Shown here in pieces: positions 49,362 to 57,639 of a stretch of DNA of 64,000 nucleotides. This DNA is from Roseateles puraquae (GTDB taxonomy: Bacteria > Pseudomonadota > Gammaproteobacteria > Burkholderiales > Burkholderiaceae_C). Both the position numbers and the translations under genes were made by a program. The DNA lies in assembly GCF_002205845.1 (NCBI RefSeq), contig NZ_NISI01000002.1, positions 248,001 to 312,000 of the forward strand, written 5' to 3'. Position 1 is the first letter of the stretch. Each line of letters starts with the position of its first letter. Under the pieces are notes generated by a model. The model had not been told where the DNA came from and ran no database searches. It saw only the letters and a list, made by a program, of their open reading frames with translations.

Positions 49362-49778
49362 CTACGTCGCCTTCAGGCGGCGTTTGAGCAGTCTCATGAG
49401 GGCGCCGAGGACGGGGAGCTTTTCGTAGAGCTCCTCGGCGGCGTCCCAGTAGTCGCGGTGGTCGGCCACGAGGCCGGCGTCGTCGAAGCGCAGGTGGCTC
49501 GCGCCGCGGATGACGAAGTCGCCGGCATGGAAATCCCAGCCCAGGAAGCACTGGTCGCCCTCGGCGATGACCGAGGTCACGACGAAGCGCGGCGCCTTCA
49601 CGGTCTCGAACATGTGCGCAAAGATGCGCCGCACGGCCGCGCGGCCTTCCACTTCGTTGAACGGGTCCTTGAAGCGGCAGGTGCGGGCGTAGCGGGCAGC
49701 CAGCTCGTCCAGCGTTGCCGGGGCGAGCGCTTCGTACAGGCCGATCAGCGTGGCCACGCGCGGATCGCTGTGGGTCAT
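49362..49778 (-). CDS. SnoaL-like/NTF2-fold protein
   Basis: A 138-residue protein with the small NTF2-like cone fold: [21 protein letters not shown], then [14 protein letters not shown] and the late [20 protein letters not shown]. Such proteins often act as isomerases, cyclases or binding proteins. It is the last gene of the eight-gene operon behind the CarH-like regulator and overlaps the SDR gene by 4 bp. It carries no specific catalytic signature. Confidence 0.85.
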   Translation of the reverse strand: MTHSDPRVATLIGLYEALAPATLDELAARYARTCRFKDPFNEVEGRAAVRRIFAHMFETVKAPRFVVTSVIAEGDQCFLGWDFHAGDFVIRGASHLRFDDAGLVADHRDYWDAAEELYEKLPVLGALMRLLKRRLKAT

Positions 49779-50533
49779 CGGTTGGTCTTGCTGACGAGCG
49801 GGAAGTAGAGCCGGTAAGGCAATTGGCGCAGCGCCTTCATGAAGCGCGTGAAGCGCTTGGGGAAGTGGATCTCGAAATCACCTGCCGCCCAGCCCGCCAG
49901 CATGGCGCGGGCCGCCTGCTCGGGGCTGATCTCGGCGGGCATGTGGAAGTCGTTCTGTGCCGTCATGGGCGTCTTCACGAAGCCCGGGTGGATGACCGAT
50001 ACGCCGATGCCGCGTGGGTGCAGGTCCAGGTAGAGCGCCTCGGCCAGGTGGCTGAGCGCCGCCTTGCTTGGCCCGTAGGCCAGCGCCTTGGGCAGGCCGC
50101 GGTAGCCGGCCACGCTGGAGATGAAGCTCAGGTGGCCGGTGCCGGCGGTGAGCAGCTGGGGCAGCACGGCGTCCAGCAGATGCAGCACGCCGTTGAAGTT
50201 GATCTCGAGGTGCCTGCGCGCCTCGGCGAGGTCGAAGTTGGCCGCACCCATGGCGCGGTAGTAGCCGGCGCAGTAGACGCACAGGTCCACGGGGCCGAGC
50301 TCGCTGGCAGCGGCGTGCAGCGCGGGCAGGTCCAGCACGTCCAGCGGCAGCGCGCGGCTTCCCGGATGAGCGGCGACGAACTTGTCGAGCAGCTCGGCCT
50401 GGCGGGCCGAGACGATGACGCGGGCCCCGGCGGCATGCAGCGCGCTGGCGGTGGCTGCGCCGATGCCGGTGGAGGCGCCGATCAGCCAGGCGGTCTTGCC
50501 CTGCCAGTCGCGAAGGGGCGGGTTCAGGCTCAT
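49775..50533 (-). CDS. Short-chain dehydrogenase/reductase
   Basis: A 252-residue classical SDR. The NAD(P)-binding motif GASTGIGAATA is near residues 19-29. The catalytic Ser-Tyr-Lys set is visible as ISSVAGY (Ser) and YGPSKAALS (Tyr and Lys). Gene order in the operon suggests oxidation or reduction of a lipid-derived hydroxyl or keto group, but this is inference. The ATG at 50533 overlaps the stop codon of the DUF3833 gene. Confidence 0.9.
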   Translation of the reverse strand: MSLNPPLRDWQGKTAWLIGASTGIGAATASALHAAGARVIVSARQAELLDKFVAAHPGSRALPLDVLDLPALHAAASELGPVDLCVYCAGYYRAMGAANFDLAEARRHLEINFNGVLHLLDAVLPQLLTAGTGHLSFISSVAGYRGLPKALAYGPSKAALSHLAEALYLDLHPRGIGVSVIHPGFVKTPMTAQNDFHMPAEISPEQAARAMLAGWAAGDFEIHFPKRFTRFMKALRQLPYRLYFPLVSKTNR

Positions 50534-51060
50534 GGTTTGTAGAAGCTCAAGGTGACCTCGCCGAGGTCGATGCCGAACTTGCTCATGCGCGCCTTGTTGA
50601 GCATGACGCGGTCGTCCATCAGGTACATCCAGTCGTCGAACTGCACGTCGTAGGTGGTGTTGTCCACCGGCAGGCGCAGCGTATAGCTCCAGCGCAGCGC
50701 ATTGCCGCGGGCGATGCCCTCTGCCTCGCCGATGACGTCGCCGGCCGTGCCCTTGTAACGGCCATTGCCCAGGGCCGTGATGGTCCACACGCGGCGTTCG
50801 GTCTTGCCGTCGCTGTAGAGGAAGTCTTCCTCCAGCGTGCCGACATCGCCCTGCCAGCGGCCCACCAGCTTGACCGTGAAGCGGCGCTTCACCTTGCCAG
50901 CGCGGTCGGTGAAGAGACCGTGCGCGGTGAGTGGGCCGTTGAAGTAGGTCTTGAGATCCAGCGCCGGCTTCTCGGCGGCGTAGTCCTCGGGCACGGGGGC
51001 GCTGGCGCAGCCGGCGAGCAGGGCCAGGGCGGAGGCGGAGAGCAGCAGGCGTCGGTTCAT
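50530..51060 (-). CDS. DUF3833 family lipoprotein
   Basis: A 176-residue predicted lipoprotein with lipobox LAGC (Cys18). The mature part shows the DUF3833 pattern: LDLKTYFNGPLTAHGLF near the start, FTVKLVGRWQGDVGTLEEDF, and the end block LPVDNTTYDVQFDDWMYLMD. It is probably membrane-attached facing the periplasm. Function is unknown, but the family recurs beside cyclopropane synthase-like and DUF1365 genes. It overlaps both neighbours by 4 bp. Confidence 0.85.
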   Translation of the reverse strand: MNRRLLLSASALALLAGCASAPVPEDYAAEKPALDLKTYFNGPLTAHGLFTDRAGKVKRRFTVKLVGRWQGDVGTLEEDFLYSDGKTERRVWTITALGNGRYKGTAGDVIGEAEGIARGNALRWSYTLRLPVDNTTYDVQFDDWMYLMDDRVMLNKARMSKFGIDLGEVTLSFYKP

Positions 51061-52295
51061 GGCTTGGCGATGAAGTAGCGGTAAAGCAGCGCAGCCGCGG
51101 CGAGCTTGAGCGCGCAGGGCAGCAGGCAGTAGGCGAGGGTCAGGGCTTGCAGGGCCTGCGCATCGCGCTGGCCGGGGGCATAGCCCAGCAGCTGCAGCAG
51201 CGGCAGGGCCAGGCCCGCAGCGAGGGCGAGGTTGAGTTTGGTCGCGGCGTTCCACCAGCCGAAGAAGGCGCCTTCGGCTTGGCCCGCGTGGCCGGCGCGC
51301 TGGATGACGCCGGTCAGCAGCGCGCCGGCCACGGCCAGGTCGGCGCCGAGGGCGGCGCCGCTGGCGATGCACACCGCCAGGAAGCCGTTCCGGTCGCCCT
51401 CGCCCAGCACCGCGGCCCAGGCGAAGGTGGCGATGGCCAGCCCCATGCCCAGGCCCCAGGAGCGCGGCTGGCCCAGGCGTGCGATGACGCGCAGCCACAG
51501 CGGTAGCGACACGACTGCCGCTGCGAAGTAGCTGGCCAGGAACAGGCCCTGGGCCTGCGGCAGCCGCAGGCGGTCGTCGATGAAAAACAGCAGCAGCGTG
51601 GCCGGCACGGCCGCTGCGATGCCGTTGAGCAGGTACACCGCCAGCAGCCGGCGGAACTCGGGCACCCGCCACGCGAGGGCCAGCGGCGCCGGCTCGGCCG
51701 GGCTCACGCCGGGCTGCGGCGCAAACGCCAGCAGCACCAGGCCCAGGGCCAGGGTCACCGCCAGCGCCACGGCCGTGGCGCCCAGGCCCAGGGTCGACGG
51801 CAGCACGCTGGCCGTCACCACCCCCACCAGCGCGAAGCCTTCGCGCCAGGCCACGACGCGGGTCTGGCGGGCCACGCCGCCGCCCAGGCGCGCGCCCCAG
51901 GCCTGGTGCAGCACGGTGAGCAGGCTGTAGGCGAGGTAGGTCAGCACCAGCAGCACGCCGGCCCACGCGAGCAAGGCGCCGGGTGTGCGTGGCAACGGGA
52001 AGAACAGGCCCGCGAAGCCCGCGGCCAGCAGCACGCCGGCCAGGGGCAGCTGCCACAGCAGGCCGCGCCGCCCGAGGGCGCGGTCGCTCAGGCGGCCGAT
52101 CCAGGGGTCGGCCACGGCATCCAGCGCGCGGGCGGCGAGCAGCAGCGCGCCCAGGCTGGCCAGCGGCACACCGAACTGGGTGGCGTAGTGCTGGGGCAGG
52201 TGCACATACAGCGGTAGCGCAACAAAGGCGAGCGCCAGGCCGAGTGCACCGTAGCGCAGGCCGTCCAGCGGCGGGAGTTCAGCCTTGTCCGTCAC
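51057..52295 (-). CDS. MFS transporter (GPH sugar:cation symporter-like)
   Basis: A 412-residue protein with about twelve hydrophobic helices. The GPH/MFS_2 family motifs DAVADPWIGRLSDR (near residue 59) and the second-half GWWNAATKLNLALAAG are present. Start GTG at 52295 overlaps the chalcone-isomerase-like gene by 17 bp. Sugar transport is the family default, but in this operon a lipid-related cargo or flippase-like role is conceivable. No direct evidence is visible. Confidence 0.88.
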   Translation of the reverse strand: MTDKAELPPLDGLRYGALGLALAFVALPLYVHLPQHYATQFGVPLASLGALLLAARALDAVADPWIGRLSDRALGRRGLLWQLPLAGVLLAAGFAGLFFPLPRTPGALLAWAGVLLVLTYLAYSLLTVLHQAWGARLGGGVARQTRVVAWREGFALVGVVTASVLPSTLGLGATAVALAVTLALGLVLLAFAPQPGVSPAEPAPLALAWRVPEFRRLLAVYLLNGIAAAVPATLLLFFIDDRLRLPQAQGLFLASYFAAAVVSLPLWLRVIARLGQPRSWGLGMGLAIATFAWAAVLGEGDRNGFLAVCIASGAALGADLAVAGALLTGVIQRAGHAGQAEGAFFGWWNAATKLNLALAAGLALPLLQLLGYAPGQRDAQALQALTLAYCLLPCALKLAAAALLYRYFIAKP

Positions 52296-52827
52296 GGCTG
52301 CCCAGCAGCTGCTCGCGCAGCGCCGGCTCCGAGGTCTGCGGGCTCAGCCAGATGCCGAAGAACAGCCGTGCGAACTGCGCATCGTCGATGCGCTGGCGCG
52401 GCTGGCCGTTGAAGAAGAACTGCGCCCCGCTGCCGGGCTCATAGCGGCCGGTGAGGCGGTCGCCGTCTTTCACGTCGGGGAAGGCGGCCTCCATGGCCTT
52501 GAGCCAGGCCTGGCCCTGCGCCTCGCTGATGCTGGCCTGGCGGCGCATTTCCGCGAGCGACCGCTTGGCGATCTCGCGGCCCACCAGCGAACGGGCGTAC
52601 TGCAATTCGAGCGCCAGCGGCTGCTCGGCCCAACTCGCGGCCTGCACCGGCTCGGCCGACCACAGCCGTGCGTCGTAGATGGACAGCCCGAAGTAGCGGA
52701 AGCGCCCCTGGCCGCGCAGCTTCAGCCCAGCCAGCTCAGGACCTGGCTGCGCCTGGGCGCTCGCCGTGAGTGCCGTGCCCAGGGCGACCAGGCTGCCGAG
52801 CGAAGCCAGAGCGCGGCGGCGGTCCAT
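52279..52827 (-). CDS. Chalcone isomerase-like periplasmic protein
   Basis: A 182-residue protein with a signal peptide (LVALGTALTASAQA, cut near residue 26). It has the chalcone-isomerase-like fold seen in fatty-acid-binding relatives: FRYFGLSIYDARLWS, LALELQYARSLVGREIAKRS and FFNGQPRQRIDDAQFARLFF. True chalcone isomerase activity is not expected. Bacterial members of this family commonly occur with cyclopropane-fatty-acid synthase-like genes. It overlaps the preceding gene by one base. Confidence 0.87.
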   Translation of the reverse strand: MDRRRALASLGSLVALGTALTASAQAQPGPELAGLKLRGQGRFRYFGLSIYDARLWSAEPVQAASWAEQPLALELQYARSLVGREIAKRSLAEMRRQASISEAQGQAWLKAMEAAFPDVKDGDRLTGRYEPGSGAQFFFNGQPRQRIDDAQFARLFFGIWLSPQTSEPALREQLLGSRDGQG

Positions 52828-54041
52828 CAGTCCCTCACCAGGGTGAACTGCATGACGTCGGTATTGCCGGCCGCAAACGCCGCCTGGCAGTAGGCCAGGT
52901 AGAACTCCCAGAGCCGCATGAAGCGCGTGTCGAAGCCCAGTTCGCGCACGCGGCTGTCGTGGCGCAGGAAGGTCTCGCGCCAGCGGCGCAGGGTCTCGGC
53001 GTAGTCCGCACCGAAGGCCAGCTCGTTGACCACGCGCAGGCCGGCGCGCTCGGCATGCAGGCGGAACTGGCTCGGGCTGGGCAGCAGGCCGCCCGGGAAG
53101 ATGTACTGCTGGATGAAGTCGGTCGAGCGCACATAGCGGTCGAACAGGTCGTCGCGAATGGTGATGCTCTGGATGCAGGCGCGGCCGCCCGGCTTGAGCT
53201 TGTCATGCACGGTGCGGAAGTAGCCGTCCCAATACTCGCGGCCCACGGCCTCGAACATCTCGATGGAGACCACGGCATCGAAAGGCTCGTCGGCGATGTC
53301 GCGGTAGTCCTGCAGCCGCAGGTCGGCGGCCAGGCCCGCGGTCGTGAGGCGATCGCGGGCCCAGGCCAGCTGCTCGTGCGACAGCGTCACGCCGGTGAGG
53401 CTCGCGTTGAAATCACGCGCAGCCACTTCGGCCACCGCGCCCCAGCCGCAGCCGATCTCCAGCACCCGGCTGCCCGGTGCCACCTCGGCTTCGGCCAGCG
53501 CGCGGCGCATCTTGGCCTGCTGCGCAGCGACAAGGTCGCCACCGCGCTCGCCCTCGAACCAGGCGCTGGAGTAGTTCATCGTGGGGTCAAGCCACAGGCG
53601 GTAGAACTCGTTGCCCAGGTCGTAGTGGGCCTGGATGTTCTTGCGGCTGCCGCTGCGGGTGTTGCGGTTCAGCGCATGGCGCAGGCGGTACAGCAGGCCG
53701 CCCCAGAAGCCACCGTAGAAGAGCTGCTCCAGTGCGGTGCGGTTGCGGATGAACAGCTCCAGCAGCGCGCTCAGGTCAGGGCTGGTCCAGTGCCCCGCCA
53801 TGAAGCTCTCGGCGAAACCGACGTCGCCAGACTTCAGCGCGGCATCGCACACGGCCCAGTCGCTGATGCGGATGGCCGCGCGCGGCTGCTGCTCGTTGCC
53901 GAAGTGCAGCAGGTCGCCTTCGGGGGTCTGCAGGTCCAGGCTGCCGTGGCGCAGGTGTTGCAGCAGGGCGAGCACGCGGCGCGCAGTGCGGGGGAGGTCG
54001 GCCGCGAGCGCGGGCAGGGAGGTCGTGGTGGTGGTCGGCAT
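52827..54041 (-). CDS. Cyclopropane-fatty-acyl-phospholipid synthase family methyltransferase
   Basis: A 404-residue SAM-dependent enzyme that modifies double bonds of membrane lipid acyl chains. Landmarks are NIQAHYDLGNEFYRLWLDPTM (up to 20 at a time: AHYDLGNEFYRLWLDPTM), the SAM site VLEIGCGWGAVAE, the catalytic SIEMFEAVGREYW and QQYIFPGGLLPS. The product may be a cyclopropane or a methyl-branched precursor, as in furan-fatty-acid synthesis; sequence alone does not decide. ATG at 54041 is chosen over TTG at 54050. Confidence 0.92.
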   Translation of the reverse strand: MPTTTTTSLPALAADLPRTARRVLALLQHLRHGSLDLQTPEGDLLHFGNEQQPRAAIRISDWAVCDAALKSGDVGFAESFMAGHWTSPDLSALLELFIRNRTALEQLFYGGFWGGLLYRLRHALNRNTRSGSRKNIQAHYDLGNEFYRLWLDPTMNYSSAWFEGERGGDLVAAQQAKMRRALAEAEVAPGSRVLEIGCGWGAVAEVAARDFNASLTGVTLSHEQLAWARDRLTTAGLAADLRLQDYRDIADEPFDAVVSIEMFEAVGREYWDGYFRTVHDKLKPGGRACIQSITIRDDLFDRYVRSTDFIQQYIFPGGLLPSPSQFRLHAERAGLRVVNELAFGADYAETLRRWRETFLRHDSRVRELGFDTRFMRLWEFYLAYCQAAFAAGNTDVMQFTLVRD

Positions 54042-54046
54042 GGCGG

Positions 54047-54796
54047 TCAACGCGTCACGAAACGCTCAGGAGGCTGGGGTTTGGAGAAGAAGGGCACGCG
54101 CTTGAGCCACAGCTTCAAGGCCTGCCAATGGATGCGCGCGACGATCATCATCGTCAGCGCCGGCATGGCGAAGAAGGCGCGGCGCGCCGCCGTCGTGGTG
54201 AGGGGCGCCAGCTGGCCGGACAGGCTGGTCAGCAGCAGCGGGCCGGTGTCGTCGTCGTGGTCCACGCAGCTCACCACGTGGGCTGCCTGGCGCATGAAGC
54301 GAAAGCGGTAGCGCCCCTCGACGCGGCAGAAGGGCGACACATGGAAGACCTTGGCAGCCCGCTGCTCCTGGCCCCAGGCCAGGTCGGGCCCGCGCAGCAG
54401 GTAGCAGTGACGCTCGCCGAAGGTGTTGTTCACTTCGACGACGATGGCCGCGAGCCCGCCGTCGGCCCGCTCGCAGAACCAGAAGCTCACCGGCTTGAAC
54501 ACATGGCCGAGCACACGCGGATAGGTCTGCAGCCAGACTTCGCCGTCGGCGTCGTCCACGCCTTCGGCCGCCATCAGGCCTTCAAGCCAGGCCAGCGCAT
54601 CGCCGCCGCCCTCGCCATGGTCGGCATCATGAAAGCTGAGCCAGCCGCGGCCGTTGCGGTTCAGCGCCGCGCAGGCCTCGCGACGCAGCGCGCGCATCGG
54701 CAGCCACAAAAAGTAGCTGGCGTAGGCGAAGGCGTGCTCGCGCGGACGCAGCCGGCGGTGGAACACCTGGCCCATGCCGAGCTGGGCGATGTTCAC
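54047..54796 (-). CDS. DUF1365 family protein
   Basis: A 249-residue protein of unknown function. Family blocks are visible: GQVFHRRLRPREHAFAYASY near the start, VWLQTYPRVLGHVFKPVSFW, VVEVNNTFGERHCYLL and KVFHVSPFCRVEGRYRF. The family nearly always sits between a flavin amine oxidase and a cyclopropane synthase-like gene, as here, so it likely works in the same lipid pathway. Start GTG at 54796 overlaps the oxidoreductase stop codon (GTGA). Confidence 0.9.
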   Translation of the reverse strand: MNIAQLGMGQVFHRRLRPREHAFAYASYFLWLPMRALRREACAALNRNGRGWLSFHDADHGEGGGDALAWLEGLMAAEGVDDADGEVWLQTYPRVLGHVFKPVSFWFCERADGGLAAIVVEVNNTFGERHCYLLRGPDLAWGQEQRAAKVFHVSPFCRVEGRYRFRFMRQAAHVVSCVDHDDDTGPLLLTSLSGQLAPLTTTAARRAFFAMPALTMMIVARIHWQALKLWLKRVPFFSKPQPPERFVTR

Positions 54797-56115
54797 GCCA
54801 GCACCCGCTCGGCGACCTGCTGGGCCGCCGTGAGGCCCGACAGCAGGCCGTCTTCATGAAAGCCGTAGCGCGTCCAGGCGCCGGCATACCAGACGCCGCC
54901 GGCGCCCTGGATCTCCGGCAGCCGGGCCTGGGCGCGCACCGCGCCGTCGTCGAACACCGGATGCGCGTAGTCGTAGCGGCCGATGACGGTCGAGGCCTCG
55001 GGCTGGCGCAGGGGGTTCAGCGACACGACGACCGGCTGCTCGAAGGGCAGGGGCTGCAGGCGGTTGAGCAGGTAATGCAGGCAGACCGACGCGCCCTGGC
55101 CTTCGTGCTGGCCCGCACTCTCGTAGTTCCATGCCGCCCAGGCCGCGCGGCGGCGCGGCAGCAGGCGGGCATCGGTGTGCAGTACGGCGACATTGGGTTG
55201 GTAGCGTACGGCGCCCAGCAGCTCGCGCTCCCGCGGGTTTGCATCAGTGAGCAGGGCCAGGGTCTGGTCGCTGTGGCTGGCGCAGATGACCGCGTCGAAG
55301 CGCTCCTCGCCGCGTGCCGAGGTGAGCACCACGCCGCCGCCGGGCTGGCGCTGCAGGCGCAGCACGGGGGTGGACAGGCGCACCTCGTGCAGGGCCGGCA
55401 GCATGGCATGGACGTAATGGCGCGCGCCGCCGGCCACCGTCCACCACTGGGGCCGGTCGTTGACCTGCAGCAGCCCGTGGTTGTGGCAGAACCGGATCAG
55501 CGTGCGCATGGGGAACTGCAGCATCTGGGACGTCGGGCACGACCAGATGCAGGCCACCATCGGCAGCAGGTACCAGTCCCGAAAGCCCCGGCCGAAGCGG
55601 TGGCGGTCCAGGAAGTCGCCGATGGGTTCGCCCAGCGCTGCCTCCTCGCCGCGCCCAGCCAGCTCGGTGCACAGGCGGTTGAAGCGCAGCAGGTCGGTCA
55701 GCATCGCCCAGAAGGCGGGGCGTGCGAGGTTGCGCTTTTGCGCGAAGACGGTGGCCAGGTTGCTGCCGCTCCATTCCACGTCGTCCGCTGGCACCTGGGC
55801 GGAGAAGCTCATGTCGCTGCGCGCGGCGCGCACGCCGAGCTGGTCGAACAGCTGGATCAGCAGCGGGTAGGTGCGCTCGTTGAACACCAGGAAGCCCGTG
55901 TCCACGCCATGCGTGATGCCGCCGAGCGTCACGTCCACGGTGTGGGTGTGGCCGCCCGCGTAGCTGCCGGCCTCGAAGAGCGTGACATGGGCCCGGTCGC
56001 TCAGGCTCCAGGCGGCCGACAGGCCGGCAATGCCGCCGCCGATGACGGCAATGCGCTTGCTGGTGTGGCTGCCCGGCCCGCGGGGGTGGCCGCGCCCGCG
56101 CAGAAAGTCCAGCAC
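54793..56115 (-). CDS. FAD-dependent amine-oxidase-like oxidoreductase (COG2907 type)
   Basis: A flavoprotein with the dinucleotide-binding motif RIAVIGGGIAGLSAAW, followed by FEAGSYAGGHTHTVD and GVDTGFLVFNERTYPLL, typical of the group. The C-terminal FAD-contact block GAWTRYGFHEDGLLSG is present. The start is uncertain: GTG at 56115 gives 440 residues, near the family length. An ATG at 56424 would add 103 low-complexity residues with no homology and is considered unlikely. It is the first gene of the eight-gene operon and probably oxidises an acyl-chain intermediate. Confidence 0.85.
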   Translation of the reverse strand: MLDFLRGRGHPRGPGSHTSKRIAVIGGGIAGLSAAWSLSDRAHVTLFEAGSYAGGHTHTVDVTLGGITHGVDTGFLVFNERTYPLLIQLFDQLGVRAARSDMSFSAQVPADDVEWSGSNLATVFAQKRNLARPAFWAMLTDLLRFNRLCTELAGRGEEAALGEPIGDFLDRHRFGRGFRDWYLLPMVACIWSCPTSQMLQFPMRTLIRFCHNHGLLQVNDRPQWWTVAGGARHYVHAMLPALHEVRLSTPVLRLQRQPGGGVVLTSARGEERFDAVICASHSDQTLALLTDANPRERELLGAVRYQPNVAVLHTDARLLPRRRAAWAAWNYESAGQHEGQGASVCLHYLLNRLQPLPFEQPVVVSLNPLRQPEASTVIGRYDYAHPVFDDGAVRAQARLPEIQGAGGVWYAGAWTRYGFHEDGLLSGLTAAQQVAERVLA

Positions 56116-56524
56116 CGGGGCCGCATGCGCGCCGGCCGGGCCGCCGGTGAAGATCGGGCCCGCGTCATCGACACGGGCCCGGGTTGTAAAAGGGGCCGCG
56201 GAACGCCTCGGAGCCAACGAGGGAGGGAGGGAGGAGGAGGAGAACGGCTCCGGGCTGGCTGCTCTGGATTCAGAGAGGTTGCGCGACCCAAATTCGGCGT
56301 TGAACGGGGCAGGGCAGGGCGACGACGCCCCCGGGTTTCCACCCGGTGTGTAGCGTGAGAGTCGCTCCGAAACATGAAGTTCTCGGGCGCTGTACCCAGT
56401 TCGGGCGACGATTGTTGTCGTCATGGTCGGGTGTCCTGCGCTGTCTTCGACGTTCCGGAACTGGTTTGAAAACAGTGCGCCATGCGCCTGTACCAGGGGG
56501 ACAATCGAGTGATGTTGTTGATGA

Positions 56525-56539
56525 TTTGTCCTGGGCAAA
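56525..56539. promoter_or_regulatory. Palindromic operator 1
   Basis: TTTGTCCTGGGCAAA, a 7-1-7 dyad with one mismatch. It overlaps the rightward -35 candidate and lies just past the likely leftward transcription start. Binding here would block both directions. Confidence 0.6.
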
Positions 56540-56587
56540 TTTTGTTTGCCGGCCTATATTACGTCAGTGGGCGCGTCTTGTCTCACT

Positions 56588-56602
56588 TTTGTCCAGGACA
56601 AA
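56588..56602. promoter_or_regulatory. Palindromic operator 2
   Basis: TTTGTCCAGGACAAA, a perfect 7-1-7 dyad with the same half-site as operator 1, 63 bp away centre to centre. It lies just upstream of the leftward -35 candidate and in the leader of the regulator gene, which suits autoregulation and repression by an oligomer. Confidence 0.65.
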
Positions 56603-56651
56603 TCTTGAAACCTTCCACTGCACCGCGGCTGCTGCCGGCGGCCCGTCAGCC

Positions 56652-57626
56652 ATGACCGGCCCTGAGACTTACGCGCCCAGCGAGGGAACGGATGCAGCGC
56701 CACCCGCGGGCGCGATCGGTATCGCGGCGGTCGAGCGCGAGACCGGCATCAATAAAGAGACGCTGCGCGTGTGGGAGCGCCGCTATGGCTTCCCGGCACC
56801 CTGGCGGGACGCCACGGGCGAGCGCCTGTACCCGCCGGAGCAGGTGCACAAGCTGCGGCTTGTGCGCCGCCTGATGGATGCCGGCCACCGCCCGGGCCGC
56901 GTGGTGGGCGCGCCGGTGGAGGAGCTGGCCACGCTGCTGCAGCCCGCACCCAACCCCTTGCTGAACCCGGGTGCCCCGGCGGAGGCGCCTGAGATCGCGG
57001 CCTGCACCGACGCCCTCAAGCAGCACGACATCGACGGCCTGCGCCGGCTGATGTCGCAGGCGGTGTTGCGCCGCGGCCTGGCCGGCGCGGTGACCGAGGT
57101 GTTCGCGCCCATGACCACCCGCATCGGTGAGCTGTGGATGGCGGGCGACCTGCAGGTCTTCCAGGAGCACATCTACAGCGAGTCGCTGCAACTCGTGCTG
57201 CGCCAGGCCATCCAGGCGCTGCCCGCCCCGGCCGCCGGCGGCCCCCGCGTACTGCTGACGACGCTGCCAGGCGAAACCCATGTGCTCGGCCTGCTGATGG
57301 CCGAGGCGCTGCTGACGCTGGAGGGCGCCGCCTGCCTGTCCCTGGGCGCGCAGACGCCGCTGGGGCAGCTGGTGGCGGCGGCGGAGGTGCACCGGTCGCA
57401 TGTGGTGGCGCTGAGCTTCAGCATCCAGCTGGCCAATCGCGCCGTCCATGACGGGCTGACGGACCTGCGCGCCATGTTGCCGCCCACCGTCGAGATCTGG
57501 GCGGGCGGTGCCAGCCGTGCGCTGCGCCAGACCTCCGCGATCGAGGGGGTTCGTTGCCTGAATGGGTTGGGCGACATCACCGCCGAAGTCACGCGGCTCC
57601 GTGAACTTTTAGAATCCGGCCTCTAA
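56652..57626 (+). CDS. CarH/LitR-like MerR regulator with cobalamin-binding domain
   Basis: A 324-residue regulator. A MerR winged helix lies at about 22-90 (IGIAAVERETGINKETLRVW, WERRYGF). It is followed by a B12-binding helical bundle with the motif Trp162-x9-Glu172-His173 and a Rossmann domain with ExHxxG (Glu208, His210, Gly213: GETHVLG). These are the marks of adenosylcobalamin-dependent photoreceptor repressors. The residue after Trp162 is Met, where Thermus CarH has the His that binds cobalt after illumination. Whether light is sensed is therefore open. It is divergent from the lipid operon and 13 bp before the di-iron gene. Confidence 0.88.
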   Translation: MTGPETYAPSEGTDAAPPAGAIGIAAVERETGINKETLRVWERRYGFPAPWRDATGERLYPPEQVHKLRLVRRLMDAGHRPGRVVGAPVEELATLLQPAPNPLLNPGAPAEAPEIAACTDALKQHDIDGLRRLMSQAVLRRGLAGAVTEVFAPMTTRIGELWMAGDLQVFQEHIYSESLQLVLRQAIQALPAPAAGGPRVLLTTLPGETHVLGLLMAEALLTLEGAACLSLGAQTPLGQLVAAAEVHRSHVVALSFSIQLANRAVHDGLTDLRAMLPPTVEIWAGGASRALRQTSAIEGVRCLNGLGDITAEVTRLRELLESGL

Positions 57627-57639
57627 ACGAGGACCCGCC

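Larger units (their letters stand above)
56116..56651. other. Divergent control region between lipid operon and CarH-like regulator
   Basis: This 536-bp stretch has no convincing gene, although the leftward frame stays open. It holds two matching palindromes (56525-56539 and 56588-56602) and promoter-like hexamers. Rightward these are TGGGCA (56532-56537), 17 bp, TATATT (56555-56560). Leftward they are GAGACA (complement of 56579-56584), 17 bp, TAATAT (complement of 56556-56561). A further GGACAA half-site lies at 56499-56504. The leftward message would carry a leader of over 400 nt. Confidence 0.55.

Noticed and set aside
54793..56538. 581-residue version of the flavin oxidoreductase with a long N-terminal extension
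   Set aside because: Homology begins at the FAD motif about 12 residues after the GTG at 56115. The extension is low-complexity and covers the promoter and operator region.
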